DNA of 64,000 nucleotides from Paenibacillus_AA sp045062745 (GTDB lineage Bacteria > Bacillota > Bacilli > Paenibacillales > NBRC-103111). Positions 52,503 through 60,779 of the stretch are shown here, piece by piece. The notes beneath the pieces were generated by a model. It ran no database searches. It had not been told where the DNA came from and saw only the letters and a list, made by a program, of their open reading frames with translations. The DNA lies in the NCBI RefSeq assembly GCF_045062745.1, contig NZ_JBJGED010000002.1, positions 358,930-422,929 of the forward strand, given 5' to 3'. How positions within the stretch are numbered: position 1 is the first letter of the stretch; each line of letters begins with the position of its first letter. The position numbers and the translations under genes were made by a program.

Positions 52503-54584
52503 CTACTGCAGCAGCTCCTCCAATTCCTCCAGATCCGCGACCGGAGACTGACAGGCGAAGTTCTCGCACACATAGGCGGTGGCGCGTCCGCCTAACGGGA
52601 GCTTGTCCTGCACCAACGGGATCGCCGCCCGCGTGGCGTCCCCCTCCGGGCCGCTCGGCGCTAGAATGACGAGCGCATTGGGCACGTAGCGGCTCCGCAC
52701 CGCGGCCAGCATCGCCTCCGTGTCCGGCGCGCCGGCCTTGCCCGCGATGACGATCTCGGCCGGCGAGCCGAGCGCGAAGTCCACGGCCGCGAGGAACATC
52801 GCGTGCCCGGCCGGGTAGCGCGTCACCGTGCCGGTGAAGGCGCGCAGCTGCGCCTCGGCCTTCTGCGCGAGCTCTGCGTCGTACGTATAGCGAGCGAGCC
52901 GCTGCAGATTGAGCGCGGCGACCGAGTTGCCCGACGGCAGCGCCCCGTCGTAGATTTCCTTCATCCGCGTCAGCAGCTGCTCGCCGTCGGAGCCGTAGAA
53001 GAACAGCCCGCCCTTCTCCTCGTCCCAGAATAGCCGCAGCATGTCTTGCGTTAATTCCTTCGCAACGAGCAGCAGTTGTGCGTCGAAGGACGACTCATAC
53101 AACTCAATGAGCCCCCAAACGAAGAAGGCGTAATCGTCGACATAGGCGAGATAAGCCGCCTCGCCGTCCCGGTACCGGGCCAGCAATCGGCCGTCTTCCG
53201 GACGCCGCAGCTTCGTCAGGATGAAATCGGCCGCACGGCGTGCCGCTCGCACGTACTCCGGGTTCCCCGTAACCTTCCCGGCCTTGGCCAGGGCGGCGAT
53301 CATGAGCCCGTTCCAGGACGTTAGAATTTTGTCGTCCTTGTGCGGGTGGACGCGCCGTTCGCGGTGCGCGAATAGCGCTTGCCGGCCGCGTTCGATCTCG
53401 GCTCGCAGCTCCTCCTCCGAGACGCCCTTCAGCCTCGCGAGCCGTTCCGGCGTCATCTCGATCAGGTTCGGAATGCTCTTCCCTTCGAAGTTGCCCGCGA
53501 CCGTGATGTCGTACAAGTCGCAGAAGCGATCTGCGGCGTCCGGACCGAGACTCTCGAGAACCTCGAGCACCTCGTCCTCGCTCCATACATAAAACTTGCC
53601 CTCGTGCCCTTCCGAATCCGCATCCTCCGCCGAATAGAATCCTCCCTCGGGGTCGGTCATGTCCCGAAGGATGTACGTCAAGAGCTGGTTCAAGACGTCC
53701 GAGTAAAGGGAATTGCCCGTAACCTGATACGCCTCAGCGTAAGCGATTGTGAGCAAGGCATTGTCGTACAGCATCTTCTCGAAATGCGGCACAAGCCAAC
53801 GCTGGTCGGTCGAATAGCGGGCGAAGCCGAAGCCGATGTGGTCGTACATGCCGCCGCGATACATCGCGGTGAGCGTCTTCTCGACCATCGCTAGCGCTTG
53901 GGCTTCACCCGTCTTTTTGTAGAAGCGCAGCAGGAACGACAGGTTATGCGCCGTCGGGAACTTCGGCGCGCTGCCGAAGCCGCCGTAATTCTCGTCGAAC
54001 ATTTGCACGAAATGCTCGTACGCCTGGTGCAGCAAGGCGTCGGTCGGCTCGCCCTCGGCGTTCGTCTCCATGCGGCGGCGCGTCTCCTCGGCCATCTCCT
54101 CGCCGATGGACTCGACCCGCTCCCGGTCCTCCCGCCACTTGCCGGCGATTTGAGGGAGCAGATCGGTCATGCCGTAACGGCCGAATTTGCGGTTCTTGGG
54201 GAAGTATGTACCGGCGAAGAAAGGCTTCTTGTCCGGCGTCATGATCACGGTAAGCGGCCAGCCGCCCTGGCCGGTCATCGCCTGGCACACCTGCATGTAC
54301 AGGTGATCCACATCCGGCCGCTCCTCCCGGTCCACCTTGATCGAGACGTAGTCGCGGTTCAACAGCTCCGCCACTTCCTCATCCTCGAACGACTCGCGTT
54401 CCATCACATGGCACCAATGGCAAGTCGAGTAGCCGATAGATAGAAAGATAAGCTTGTTCTCAGCCCTCGCCTTTTCGAACGCTTCATCCGCCCAAGGGAA
54501 CCAATCAACCGGGTTGTAGGCATGCTGCAGCAAATAAGGCGACTTTTCCTTGGCTAATCTATTGGTATTGCTATTCGTTGTCAT
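52503..54584 (-). CDS. YyaL-like thioredoxin-domain protein (DUF255)
   Basis: 693 residues from the ATG at 54584, preceded by GGGAGGTGG. N-terminal thioredoxin-like domain with STCHWCHVM (a C-x-x-C) and VDREERPDVD, followed by an alpha/alpha-barrel like N-acylglucosamine 2-epimerases and glycosidases (MYDHIGFGFARYSTD, SWNGLMIAALA). This is the DUF255/YyaL family, related to mammalian SPATA20; activity unknown. Residues 645-693 form a further small domain (LGGRATAYVCENFACQSPV). Single gene, convergent with chrA. Confidence 0.93.
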   Translation of the reverse strand: MTTNSNTNRLAKEKSPYLLQHAYNPVDWFPWADEAFEKARAENKLIFLSIGYSTCHWCHVMERESFEDEEVAELLNRDYVSIKVDREERPDVDHLYMQVCQAMTGQGGWPLTVIMTPDKKPFFAGTYFPKNRKFGRYGMTDLLPQIAGKWREDRERVESIGEEMAEETRRRMETNAEGEPTDALLHQAYEHFVQMFDENYGGFGSAPKFPTAHNLSFLLRFYKKTGEAQALAMVEKTLTAMYRGGMYDHIGFGFARYSTDQRWLVPHFEKMLYDNALLTIAYAEAYQVTGNSLYSDVLNQLLTYILRDMTDPEGGFYSAEDADSEGHEGKFYVWSEDEVLEVLESLGPDAADRFCDLYDITVAGNFEGKSIPNLIEMTPERLARLKGVSEEELRAEIERGRQALFAHRERRVHPHKDDKILTSWNGLMIAALAKAGKVTGNPEYVRAARRAADFILTKLRRPEDGRLLARYRDGEAAYLAYVDDYAFFVWGLIELYESSFDAQLLLVAKELTQDMLRLFWDEEKGGLFFYGSDGEQLLTRMKEIYDGALPSGNSVAALNLQRLARYTYDAELAQKAEAQLRAFTGTVTRYPAGHAMFLAAVDFALGSPAEIVIAGKAGAPDTEAMLAAVRSRYVPNALVILAPSGPEGDATRAAIPLVQDKLPLGGRATAYVCENFACQSPVADLEELEELLQ

Positions 54585-54663
54585 GGGACACCACCTCCCT
54601 GGTCCAGGCCTGTCGAATGAGGACGGCCAAGTCATCACTGCCGGATTCCCCTTCTGTTCTAAC

Positions 54664-54972
54664 TTACACATGACGCATCCGCTTTCCAGTACCTTCCAAC
54701 AGGTTCATCGGGTCATCTAAATGGTTTCCGAAGTAAAACCCCAACCTCACGTAGTTCCTTTGTGGTGAGACGTAACAGATCCACGTACCCGGCGATTCAG
54801 GCAATTTGTAATTGATTGCGTCATGATACAGAAATTCATATGCACCTGGCATACAGGCCTTGGTGACCGATCGTAATTTCTCCACCATTTCCCTAATCTG
54901 CGTCGGGAGGCTCTCCATGTACTTCTCCATGTTTCGTGCTTCTTCTGTAACGGGTACCGGTACCGCGTCCAT
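54664..54972 (-). CDS. DUF1801 (YdhG-like) protein
   Basis: 102 residues from the ATG at 54972, with GGGGAGG seven bases before; a GTG one codon earlier is possible. DUF1801 core: IREMVEKLRSVTKACMPGAYEFLYH (start and end of this stretch at about 27-51), then WICYVSPQRNYVRLGFYFG. Small cytoplasmic protein related to YdhG/YdeI and frataxin-like folds; function unknown. Coupled to the DUF488 gene. Confidence 0.85.
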   Translation of the reverse strand: MDAVPVPVTEEARNMEKYMESLPTQIREMVEKLRSVTKACMPGAYEFLYHDAINYKLPESPGTWICYVSPQRNYVRLGFYFGNHLDDPMNLLEGTGKRMRHV

Positions 54973-55361
54973 CACAAGACCTCCCCAAGCGGATTTTTGG
55001 CGTTTAGTTGATCAAGGTACTCCTTTAGGATGACGGCATGATTATACTGTTTATCTTTGGCCGCATATAACAGCGTGATTGTATCCCGCTCTGCCCACTT
55101 TCTGAGTTTCAGCAAAAAGGGCTGAACGGAATCCGCGTCTAACTCCGCGATATACAGAGCTTTAAAAGCTTCAAATCTTTCCGGAACATGTCCGAAAAAT
55201 TGGCGCAATGGATGGCTAGGTGCAATTTCCTTCATCCAGACTGTTAATCGAGCCTCCTCCTTTGTTACACCCCTGGGCCAAATTCGGTCCACAAGGATCC
55301 GTTTTCCATCGGACTGCTCTACTCCTTCATAGATTCTTTTTAGTTGAATATGACTCATCAT
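54972..55361 (-). CDS. DUF488 (YeaO-like) protein
   Basis: 129 residues from the first of two adjacent ATGs at 55361, which overlaps the methyltransferase stop. It has the DUF488 signature ILVDRIWPRGVTKEEA, WMKEIAPSHPLRQFFGH and TLLYAAKDKQYNHA. The family is widespread and uncharacterised; the conserved Arg/Cys-like patterns hint at nucleic acid or nucleotide binding, which is not shown. Middle gene of a coupled three-gene set (methyltransferase - DUF488 - DUF1801). Confidence 0.88.
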   Translation of the reverse strand: MMSHIQLKRIYEGVEQSDGKRILVDRIWPRGVTKEEARLTVWMKEIAPSHPLRQFFGHVPERFEAFKALYIAELDADSVQPFLLKLRKWAERDTITLLYAAKDKQYNHAVILKEYLDQLNAKNPLGEVL

Positions 55362-55852
55362 GAATCCTCTCGCTCTCCAATGATGCATAAGACCGGGATA
55401 GGCATTTGATTGCCAATGAGGATGGATTTTACGGAAAACCCTGCATGAAGAAGATTTTGTTTAGTCCCTTCTGCAATAGGATCGAGCTTCCCTGGAGCAG
55501 GGGGTTGGTTGAACAAATAAACGGCGCCTCCCGGCAGCAACCGCTCTTTGAGGATGGCCAACTCGCGTGCTGCATTCATCCAGAACAAGTTCACGTTTTG
55601 AGCAAATATTTTGTTGAATCGATGGGGTCCCAAGTCCGCTTCATGAAGCGGCGCTGCGATAAAGCGTGCTTTTCCTTCCGAGATCAATGGAGCATTTTGG
55701 GTTTTCGCAGTATTTATCATTTTTTCGGATTGATCAATGGCGAGAATCGTCCCGTCCGTTAACTTGCTGCAAATGAGAGAAACGGCGACTCCGTGTCCGC
55801 ATCCAATTTCAAGCAAGCGGTCGGAAGGGTGAACCTCCAACGTCTCCACCAT
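55358..55852 (-). CDS. Class I SAM-dependent methyltransferase, probably longer at its N-terminus
   Basis: 164 residues from the first ATG at 55852. SAM motif I is LLEIGCGHGVAVSLI, then ILAIDQSEKMI, and a later motif RLLPGGAVYLF. The start is in doubt. The frame is open upstream through IRIKRIRERILW, and a strong GGAGG (55892-55896) lies 9 bases before an ATA codon (55880-55882), whereas the ATG at 55852 has only a weak site. The real start may be the ATA or nearby ATT, so about 10 residues longer. Substrate unknown. First gene of the coupled DUF488/DUF1801 set. Confidence 0.85.
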   Translation of the reverse strand: MVETLEVHPSDRLLEIGCGHGVAVSLICSKLTDGTILAIDQSEKMINTAKTQNAPLISEGKARFIAAPLHEADLGPHRFNKIFAQNVNLFWMNAARELAILKERLLPGGAVYLFNQPPAPGKLDPIAEGTKQNLLHAGFSVKSILIGNQMPIPVLCIIGEREDS

Positions 55853-55925
55853 CCATAGGATTCTTTCTCGAATACGTTTTATGCGAATAAACCTCCAATC
55901 GGTTATCAGAGTTATTGTTGTCTAA

Positions 55926-55934
55926 AGTGTACCA
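55926..55934 (-). promoter_or_regulatory. Extended -10 promoter of the methyltransferase operon
   Basis: On the minus strand TGG-TACACT. The start would be near 55919, about 24 bases before the GGAGG site. No convincing -35. Confidence 0.35.
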
Positions 55935-55995
55935 TACCATCGCCGGATGAGCATGTCCTGAGCCTCCCGGTGCGCGTCAATTCCATAAAAAAAGC

Positions 55996-56025
55996 AAAAA
56001 AGCAGCCCTGCCAACAGGACTGCTT
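55996..56025 (-). terminator. Terminator of the ferritin-like gene
   Basis: AGCAGTCCTG and CAGGGCTGCT form a 10 bp stem (one G-U) with a 4-base loop on the minus strand, followed by TTTTT. Confidence 0.9.
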
Positions 56026-56045
56026 ACTGGATCGATACGATATGA

Positions 56046-56546
56046 TTACTTTTCCATCATTCTTCTTAAATCTAGATTCAAAATATAGTTGTACTTGGTT
56101 GCATGCTTCAGTTCATCCGTTATGATTTCAAACACCATATCTCTGTAAAAGCGGTTTGGCATACCCGCACGTATGTCCCGGTAACGCTCAACTGCCCCGA
56201 GCTCTCCGAATAAAGCTCTCCTAATCCCCTCCATGTATGTGGTTGGTTTTTCGAACTCTACAACGGTAGGCGCCGTTATGGTTTGACCGGTTAAATCGTG
56301 ATAAATCCTGTGAAACATTTGATTGTGTTTTCGTTCATCATCTCGGATGCTCTGAATAATCTCCTTCTCTTCTTCGGACGGCGCCACGGAAAGCAAATAA
56401 TCGTAAAACAATTCGTCCTCTCTCTCGCCTGAGACAGCCTGCTTAATGAGACTAAGTGCGTCCTGCAGCGATTTGTAAGACTGCGGTTCATGCCTGGTAT
56501 GGCCGTAATAATAAGGATTGTACCAGCCATTATTAACGTAATTCAA
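56046..56546 (-). CDS. Ferritin-like domain protein
   Basis: 166 residues from the TTG at 56546, which has GGAGGGG seven bases before it. A TTG at 56576 would add ten residues but has no ribosome site and lies in a palindrome. Four-helix bundle with two E-x-x-H-like motifs: GEREDELFYDYL ... DDERKHNQMFHRI, and GELGAVERYRDI ... DELKHATKYNYIL, i.e. a possible di-iron site of the rubrerythrin type. An N-terminal Asn/Tyr-rich segment (NYVNNGWYNPYYYG) recalls spore-coat proteins, so a sporulation role is possible. Single gene with its own terminator. Confidence 0.82.
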   Translation of the reverse strand: MNYVNNGWYNPYYYGHTRHEPQSYKSLQDALSLIKQAVSGEREDELFYDYLLSVAPSEEEKEIIQSIRDDERKHNQMFHRIYHDLTGQTITAPTVVEFEKPTTYMEGIRRALFGELGAVERYRDIRAGMPNRFYRDMVFEIITDELKHATKYNYILNLDLRRMMEK

Positions 56547-56561
56547 TGGTGCTCCCCTCCG

Positions 56562-56577
56562 TTTGAATGCATTCAAA
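56562..56577. promoter_or_regulatory. 16-bp perfect palindrome upstream of the ferritin-like gene
   Basis: TTTGAATGCATTCAAA, about 16 bases before the TTG start and just ahead of the ribosome site. Position suits a repressor operator in the leader. Confidence 0.4.
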
Positions 56578-56642
56578 ACAACTTATTTCGGAGTGGGCCT
56601 GCTGGTACCAAGTCCATTGAAATTGCATTTCATTAAGAAAAC

Positions 56643-56663
56643 CCATGCCAGGTTGACATGGAT
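56643..56663 (-). terminator. Weak terminator after the DHFR-like gene
   Basis: CCATGTC and GGCATGG pair (7 bp, one G-U) on the minus strand, followed by GTTTTCTT. Confidence 0.4.
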
Positions 56664-56676
56664 TCGATCATGGACC

Positions 56677-57252
56677 TTATTGGCTCAGCTCGTAATGCAG
56701 CACGACGTTCCCGGACTTAAACGCTCTCGTCTCGATCAAGTTAAGGCCTAACTGTTTCACATCTTGGAATAGCGGTTTCCCTAGGCCTGCAACGACCGGC
56801 GTAACGATAAAAATAAACTCGTCTATCAACCCTTCATTAGCCAGCTGCTGTACGATGGTGCCGCTTCCCATGACGAGAATATCGGATCCGGTCTCCCCTT
56901 TTAATTGGCGGACTACTTCCACAAGATGGCCATCGTACAATTTCGTGTTCGCCCAACTCGATTCCTTCAGCTTAGTCGAAAAGACGATTTTCGTCATTTG
57001 CGTTAACTCTTCCGCGACCGCCCTGAGCGGAGCCGGGGCATTGGGATCGCTTAACAACGGCACCCAGCTGCGTTCGAACCCCAAGTATGTGATGGCTCCC
57101 AAAATTAATGTATCCATGCGACCGCCGCTTGCATGCACAGCTTGGTCCACCTCGGGATCGTGCACAAACCAGTCCATTCCGAATGTGGCCTCATTCAGAC
57201 TTGCAAAATACCCATCCAACGACACTCGGTTCAACATTTTGATTTTTCTCAT
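56677..57252 (-). CDS. Dihydrofolate reductase-like (RibD C-terminal) protein
   Basis: 191 residues, AGGAGTG before the ATG. It starts IKMLNRVSLDGYFASLNE, with the VS-DG motif of this family, and has TLILGAITYLGF, DILVMGSGTIVQQL and DEFIFIVTPVVAG, which form the NADPH-binding Rossmann-like core of RibD/YyaP proteins. It is probably an NADPH-dependent reductase with an unknown substrate; it is too divergent to be the housekeeping folate enzyme. Faces the AraC regulator gene in the same direction. Confidence 0.88.
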   Translation of the reverse strand: MRKIKMLNRVSLDGYFASLNEATFGMDWFVHDPEVDQAVHASGGRMDTLILGAITYLGFERSWVPLLSDPNAPAPLRAVAEELTQMTKIVFSTKLKESSWANTKLYDGHLVEVVRQLKGETGSDILVMGSGTIVQQLANEGLIDEFIFIVTPVVAGLGKPLFQDVKQLGLNLIETRAFKSGNVVLHYELSQ

Positions 57253-57400
57253 CTTCGTTCACTCCTACGTTTCGGGATAGTTCGATTGTACTCGGAAGTC
57301 CTCCGCTACAATTGTATAATCCCGTCCACCTTGATTAATAAAAAACTCTTTCCGCTGTGTCCTAACCTGGACATAAACGGAAAGAGTCATGATTCCGAAC

Positions 57401-58237
57401 CTATAAGTAGGAGGACCCAGCCTCGTCGCTATGGAACTCCTTTACCTTCATCGTGATCGTTTTGGGGTTTAACCAAGAGAACGTTCGGATATCGCGGATA
57501 AAGTGCGACTGGTCGAAATAATTGAGAGCGTAGGCGATATCCGACAATCGATCGTACTGCCCCGACTTCATGAGCTGCAGCGCCTCATTAATGCGCACAA
57601 TCCGAATATACAGTTGAGGCGGCATCCCTACAACGCGGGAGAACCGTTTCTGAAACTGCCGCTCGGAGAGGTGAAAAGCTGCGACCAAATCTTTAACCGT
57701 TATCGAGGAAATGTGGCTGCGAATGTACTCCAAGGACAGTTCGATCAGTTCGTCCCGCTTTTCCGTTCGTTTCATCTTCCCCGTTAAAAAATCATAAAGG
57801 CAGGCTACCCTCTCTTCATTCGTCGGGGCCGACAAAAGCCGGTCTTCAAGCTCCGATGCATCGAATTGATCGGGGGTTAGAAAGCCATGGTTCAACGAGG
57901 AGGCGTCCCACCCGAATAAAGAATACAGGGCGTGAGGCTTTAACACGACTTGGATGGACACATAAGGTTCGCCTTTAAAACGCATTATGCTGGGTTCAGA
58001 ACCTTGGCCGTGCAGGAACAAGATAGGAATCTCGGAGACCATAGCCGAGCGGATGGCAATACTCTCGATGGCCGCGGTCCCGTCGTTCGCATGCGAAAAC
58101 ACGATCCCGGGAAACCCTTTTGGGCACACCTTGACGTCAAGCGACTCGTTGCCGGTATACGTCGTAATCCGAATGCATTCGATATCGCGCTCCAAAGCCT
58201 TAGGCGGTGGTAGTACAGTAAAATGGAATGTGCTCAT
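57401..58237 (-). CDS. AraC family transcriptional regulator
   Basis: 278 residues from the ATG at 58237; the ribosome site is weak (TAGGG). A cupin-like N-terminal domain (VCPKGFPGIVFSHAN, EPYVSIQVVLKPHAL) is followed by the AraC HTH pair at about 180-275: VKDLVAAFHLSERQFQKRF and LSDIAYALNYFDQSHFIRDI. DUF6597-type N-terminal domains are frequent in such one-component regulators. Inverted repeats cover the promoter, so it may control itself. Targets may be the neighbouring DHFR-like gene or the MFS group. Confidence 0.9.
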   Translation of the reverse strand: MSTFHFTVLPPPKALERDIECIRITTYTGNESLDVKVCPKGFPGIVFSHANDGTAAIESIAIRSAMVSEIPILFLHGQGSEPSIMRFKGEPYVSIQVVLKPHALYSLFGWDASSLNHGFLTPDQFDASELEDRLLSAPTNEERVACLYDFLTGKMKRTEKRDELIELSLEYIRSHISSITVKDLVAAFHLSERQFQKRFSRVVGMPPQLYIRIVRINEALQLMKSGQYDRLSDIAYALNYFDQSHFIRDIRTFSWLNPKTITMKVKEFHSDEAGSSYL

Positions 58238-58240
58238 AAA

Positions 58241-58263
58241 CCCTATTATACATAGGTTTGTAA
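58241..58263. promoter_or_regulatory. Inverted repeats over the AraC gene promoter
   Basis: CCTAT-TATAC-ATAGG (58241-58255) overlaps a TATAAT -10, and AGGTT-TGT-AACCT (58252-58264 region) follows. They lie 4-27 bases upstream of the ATG, giving a very short or absent leader. Confidence 0.35.
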
Positions 58264-58285
58264 CCTTCGCATACAAATGCCTAAC

Positions 58286-58975
58286 CTATTGTACTGTCGG
58301 CTGAACTAATAATGTGATTTGAGAGAAATTGGCGTACTTCCGTAACGTTCCATCCGCATACACATGGATCGCCTTCAAATGCTTGGAGAGCCCGCTCACT
58401 CGATCTTCGATAAGAACCTCCTTGACTTCCGAGGCTCGCACGGGTACCGTAGCCTTCTTGACTCGCTTATAGTCCTCGAGAGGCAGCCACATCTCGGGAC
58501 TCTTCTTGTACGAACAGTGCTGGGGATACCGGGGCGAGCTCCCCGAATCATACTTGGACAGCTTCGCCGCCGAAAAGTGAGCCATGAGCAAGGCAAACGC
58601 ATCGAATTCCAGAATCGCGAATCGTTCCTTCGGCTCCCTGCGCGAATAGGTATCGAGCATTTTCTGGCAATCTTGCCACGTTGGCCAGAAGAATACGTGC
58701 CGGTCCAGTGCAGCCCGGAATTGTTGCAGAGTAATCGATGGTTCGAGCATACCATTCACGATCCTCAAGTGTGGATTGATCGTGACGGCATACTCTCCAA
58801 CCCTCAGCTCCAAAGGCTCGGATCTACGCTCCCCTATGTGGCCCGGATGGATGGTGAAGCTCGATAATAATTCATCGTAATGCGCAATGGCCGGCAAATT
58901 CCGAACTCTTGTGAAATGGAAGAGCGATTTTCGGTTAGGGGACTTTGTAATATCGGCAATCACTTGCTCTTTCAC
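58286..58975 (-). CDS. Unknown protein with an ADP-ribosyltransferase-like N-terminus (DUF7002/DUF4433-like)
   Basis: 229 residues, GTG start (GAGGAA nine bases before) overlapping the MFS stop. The N-terminal LFHFTRVRNLPAI fits the [YF]H-x-T-x3-NL-x2-I pattern that opens ART-fold proteins such as DarT and DUF7002. HVFFWPTWQDCQKML and VPVRASEVKEVLIEDR follow at family-like distances. The fold assignment is inference; I cannot see a clear catalytic Glu. No antitoxin gene (macrodomain DarG) is next to it, so a DarTG system is unlikely. Coupled to the MFS transporter gene. Confidence 0.7.
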   Translation of the reverse strand: MKEQVIADITKSPNRKSLFHFTRVRNLPAIAHYDELLSSFTIHPGHIGERRSEPLELRVGEYAVTINPHLRIVNGMLEPSITLQQFRAALDRHVFFWPTWQDCQKMLDTYSRREPKERFAILEFDAFALLMAHFSAAKLSKYDSGSSPRYPQHCSYKKSPEMWLPLEDYKRVKKATVPVRASEVKEVLIEDRVSGLSKHLKAIHVYADGTLRKYANFSQITLLVQPTVQ

Positions 58976-60180
58976 CGGGTTTCATTCCTCACCGTATGGG
59001 ATGGATGGGTTTGAAAAATCGGGATCAGCAGCAACGCCCCTACCACCAGCATGCCGCCACTAAACGCATATACCGCTTCGAGGGAAAAGGCGTCTTTCGC
59101 AAACCCAGCCAAAGACATGCCGATCACCATCATTCCCATAAATATTGGGGTGATCGCTCCTCCGACGCGCCCCATGTAAGCCGGCTCCGTATTGCGCATG
59201 ATCAGCGTCTGAATGCCGACTTGGACGCAAGGGTAAAACAAACCGCTAATCACTTGCAACGAGAGGGAAAGCACAACGTTGGTTGACATCCCGACCGCAA
59301 CCGTACAGACGGCACTGACGAGCAGGCCGATAGCGAGCAGCAGCTGGGGTTGAATCTTCTTCGCGATCCCCATGATCGCGGCTCCCCCGATGAGCATCGC
59401 GGCACCGTTCGCCATCATCACCCATTGCAGGAACGCTTTGTCTTGCCCCAGCTTCTCCATGACGATGAAGATCGCGAGGGGTTGAATAATGCCGGCGGCC
59501 AGTCCGGCTGCGGCAAACGATGTGCTTAACGTTCGGAGCGACCGGTTGTTGACCAAGTAGCGGATACCGGCCTTCATCTCGTTCATGAAACTCCCCTTCC
59601 CCATGGAGTCCGGTTCCGATTCGTCGCGGGGCAACAGCGACAGTACTCCTGCCGATCCTAGGAAGAAAGCGAAGGTTAAAATCAAGGAGACATGAATCCC
59701 GTATTGGATAAAAATAAATGTGCCGATCATCGGCCCGAAGACCATGAAGATGGCGAGTAAGGACTGGGACATGGCCATCACGCCGGGGAGCTGTTCACCC
59801 GGGACATGCTGCTTGTACAGCTTCATCGCCGACGGCTGGGAGAATTGGGACAAGCTCGCCGAGACCAAGGTCCCGAACAGCAAGGCGTACCAGTTCCCGC
59901 CTGTCAGGACGAGGAGGACGATCAGTACGGAAACGGCGCTTAGCAAATCGCTTCCTACCATCGTCCGCTTGGGCTGCCAGCGATCGGCGAGAGTGCCCCC
60001 GATCAGCGCGAACAGGAAGATCGGCGCGTACTCCACAACCGAGATGAGGGACACATAGAATGAACTATTGTTCGTCTTCTCGGTCACATACAGCAGCACG
60101 GCGAAATTCCGGATCCAGACGCCGAGCTGCAGCAGTACCCGGGAGAACATGATCGTTTTTACATATCGGTTCGCAAGCAT
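58972..60180 (-). CDS. MFS transporter
   Basis: 402 residues, about 12 membrane helices. The loop 2-3 motif LIGGTLADRWQPKRTMVGSD is the MFS GXXXDRXXRR signature in a MacA/YfiS-type (macrolide/drug exporter-like) form. It lies three bases after the unknown protein gene and overlaps the ART-like gene by four bases. The operon promoter at 60730-60758 has an operator-like repeat, so export of an inducing compound is likely, but the substrate is unknown. Confidence 0.92.
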   Translation of the reverse strand: MLANRYVKTIMFSRVLLQLGVWIRNFAVLLYVTEKTNNSSFYVSLISVVEYAPIFLFALIGGTLADRWQPKRTMVGSDLLSAVSVLIVLLVLTGGNWYALLFGTLVSASLSQFSQPSAMKLYKQHVPGEQLPGVMAMSQSLLAIFMVFGPMIGTFIFIQYGIHVSLILTFAFFLGSAGVLSLLPRDESEPDSMGKGSFMNEMKAGIRYLVNNRSLRTLSTSFAAAGLAAGIIQPLAIFIVMEKLGQDKAFLQWVMMANGAAMLIGGAAIMGIAKKIQPQLLLAIGLLVSAVCTVAVGMSTNVVLSLSLQVISGLFYPCVQVGIQTLIMRNTEPAYMGRVGGAITPIFMGMMVIGMSLAGFAKDAFSLEAVYAFSGGMLVVGALLLIPIFQTHPSHTVRNETR

Positions 60181-60182
60181 CG

Positions 60183-60662
60183 TCAGTAACCCATTTCCTT
60201 CAAAATCGCGGACAATGTCCGCAGCCGTTCGCCGATCAGTTCGCCATCGTCGCTGAGCGCTTGGCTGAACAGCTTAATATCTTCGCGGATGTGTTCATTA
60301 TCCGTACAGACGGACACCGTCATCGCGTCCCCTTGGAGCCCTACCCGGTCAATGACTGGATTCTCCGGATTATAGAGCTGTTCGTACCGGTACGCTTCAC
60401 GAAAGTACTCCATGCTGCGGCATAGCAGGATGGACAAATCTAGCACCCGATGCAGCGGCAGCTCTTCGGATTGACGCGACCACTTCTCCCCGGTATATCT
60501 CCACACTTTGGCGGAGATCTCCACCTTGCCCCGGTCATTCCATTGGGCCAGGCCTAGGGACAGACCCTTCGCATCCGTGCGGTTCGCATAGCGGCCATCG
60601 ACATTCTCGTAGTTCTCTGAAACGATTACCGGTTTATGTTTTAGCGTTGTCGGAATTTTCAT
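60183..60662 (-). CDS. Conserved hypothetical protein (possibly DUF6530)
   Basis: 159 residues, GGAGAG before the ATG. It begins IPTTLKHKPVIVSENYENVD and has LSLGLAQWNDRGKVEISAKV with KWSRQSEELPLHRVLDLSIL (about residues 34-85). I believe it belongs to DUF6530, but only from memory of related sequences. No membrane segments; function unknown. First gene of the MFS/ART-like operon, directly under the repeated operator at 60688-60718. Confidence 0.75.
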   Translation of the reverse strand: MKIPTTLKHKPVIVSENYENVDGRYANRTDAKGLSLGLAQWNDRGKVEISAKVWRYTGEKWSRQSEELPLHRVLDLSILLCRSMEYFREAYRYEQLYNPENPVIDRVGLQGDAMTVSVCTDNEHIREDIKLFSQALSDDGELIGERLRTLSAILKEMGY

Positions 60663-60687
60663 CGTATGTTCTCTCCTCGTATATTTT

Positions 60688-60758
60688 TTAGTAATTTACT
60701 AATTTACTAATTCACTAAGCGCAAGAACAATCTTAGTCTACCTCGCAGCAGATGTCAA
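60688..60758 (-). promoter_or_regulatory. Promoter with tandem/palindromic operator for the MFS operon
   Basis: On the minus strand TTGACA, 17 bases, TAAGAT (60730-60758), close to ideal. Just downstream of the predicted start lie TTAGTAAATTACTAA (arms 7 bp, 60688-60702) and tandem 8-base units TTTACTAA, TTTACTAA, TTCACTAA on the plus strand (60695-60718). MarR/TetR-type repressors bind such sites; none is encoded nearby. Confidence 0.65.
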
Positions 60759-60779
60759 TATGCAGCGCATAAATGGGTT

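Noticed and set aside
58286..58975. A DarTG toxin-antitoxin pair
   Set aside because: No macrodomain protein is encoded next to it; the neighbours are an MFS transporter and an AraC regulator.
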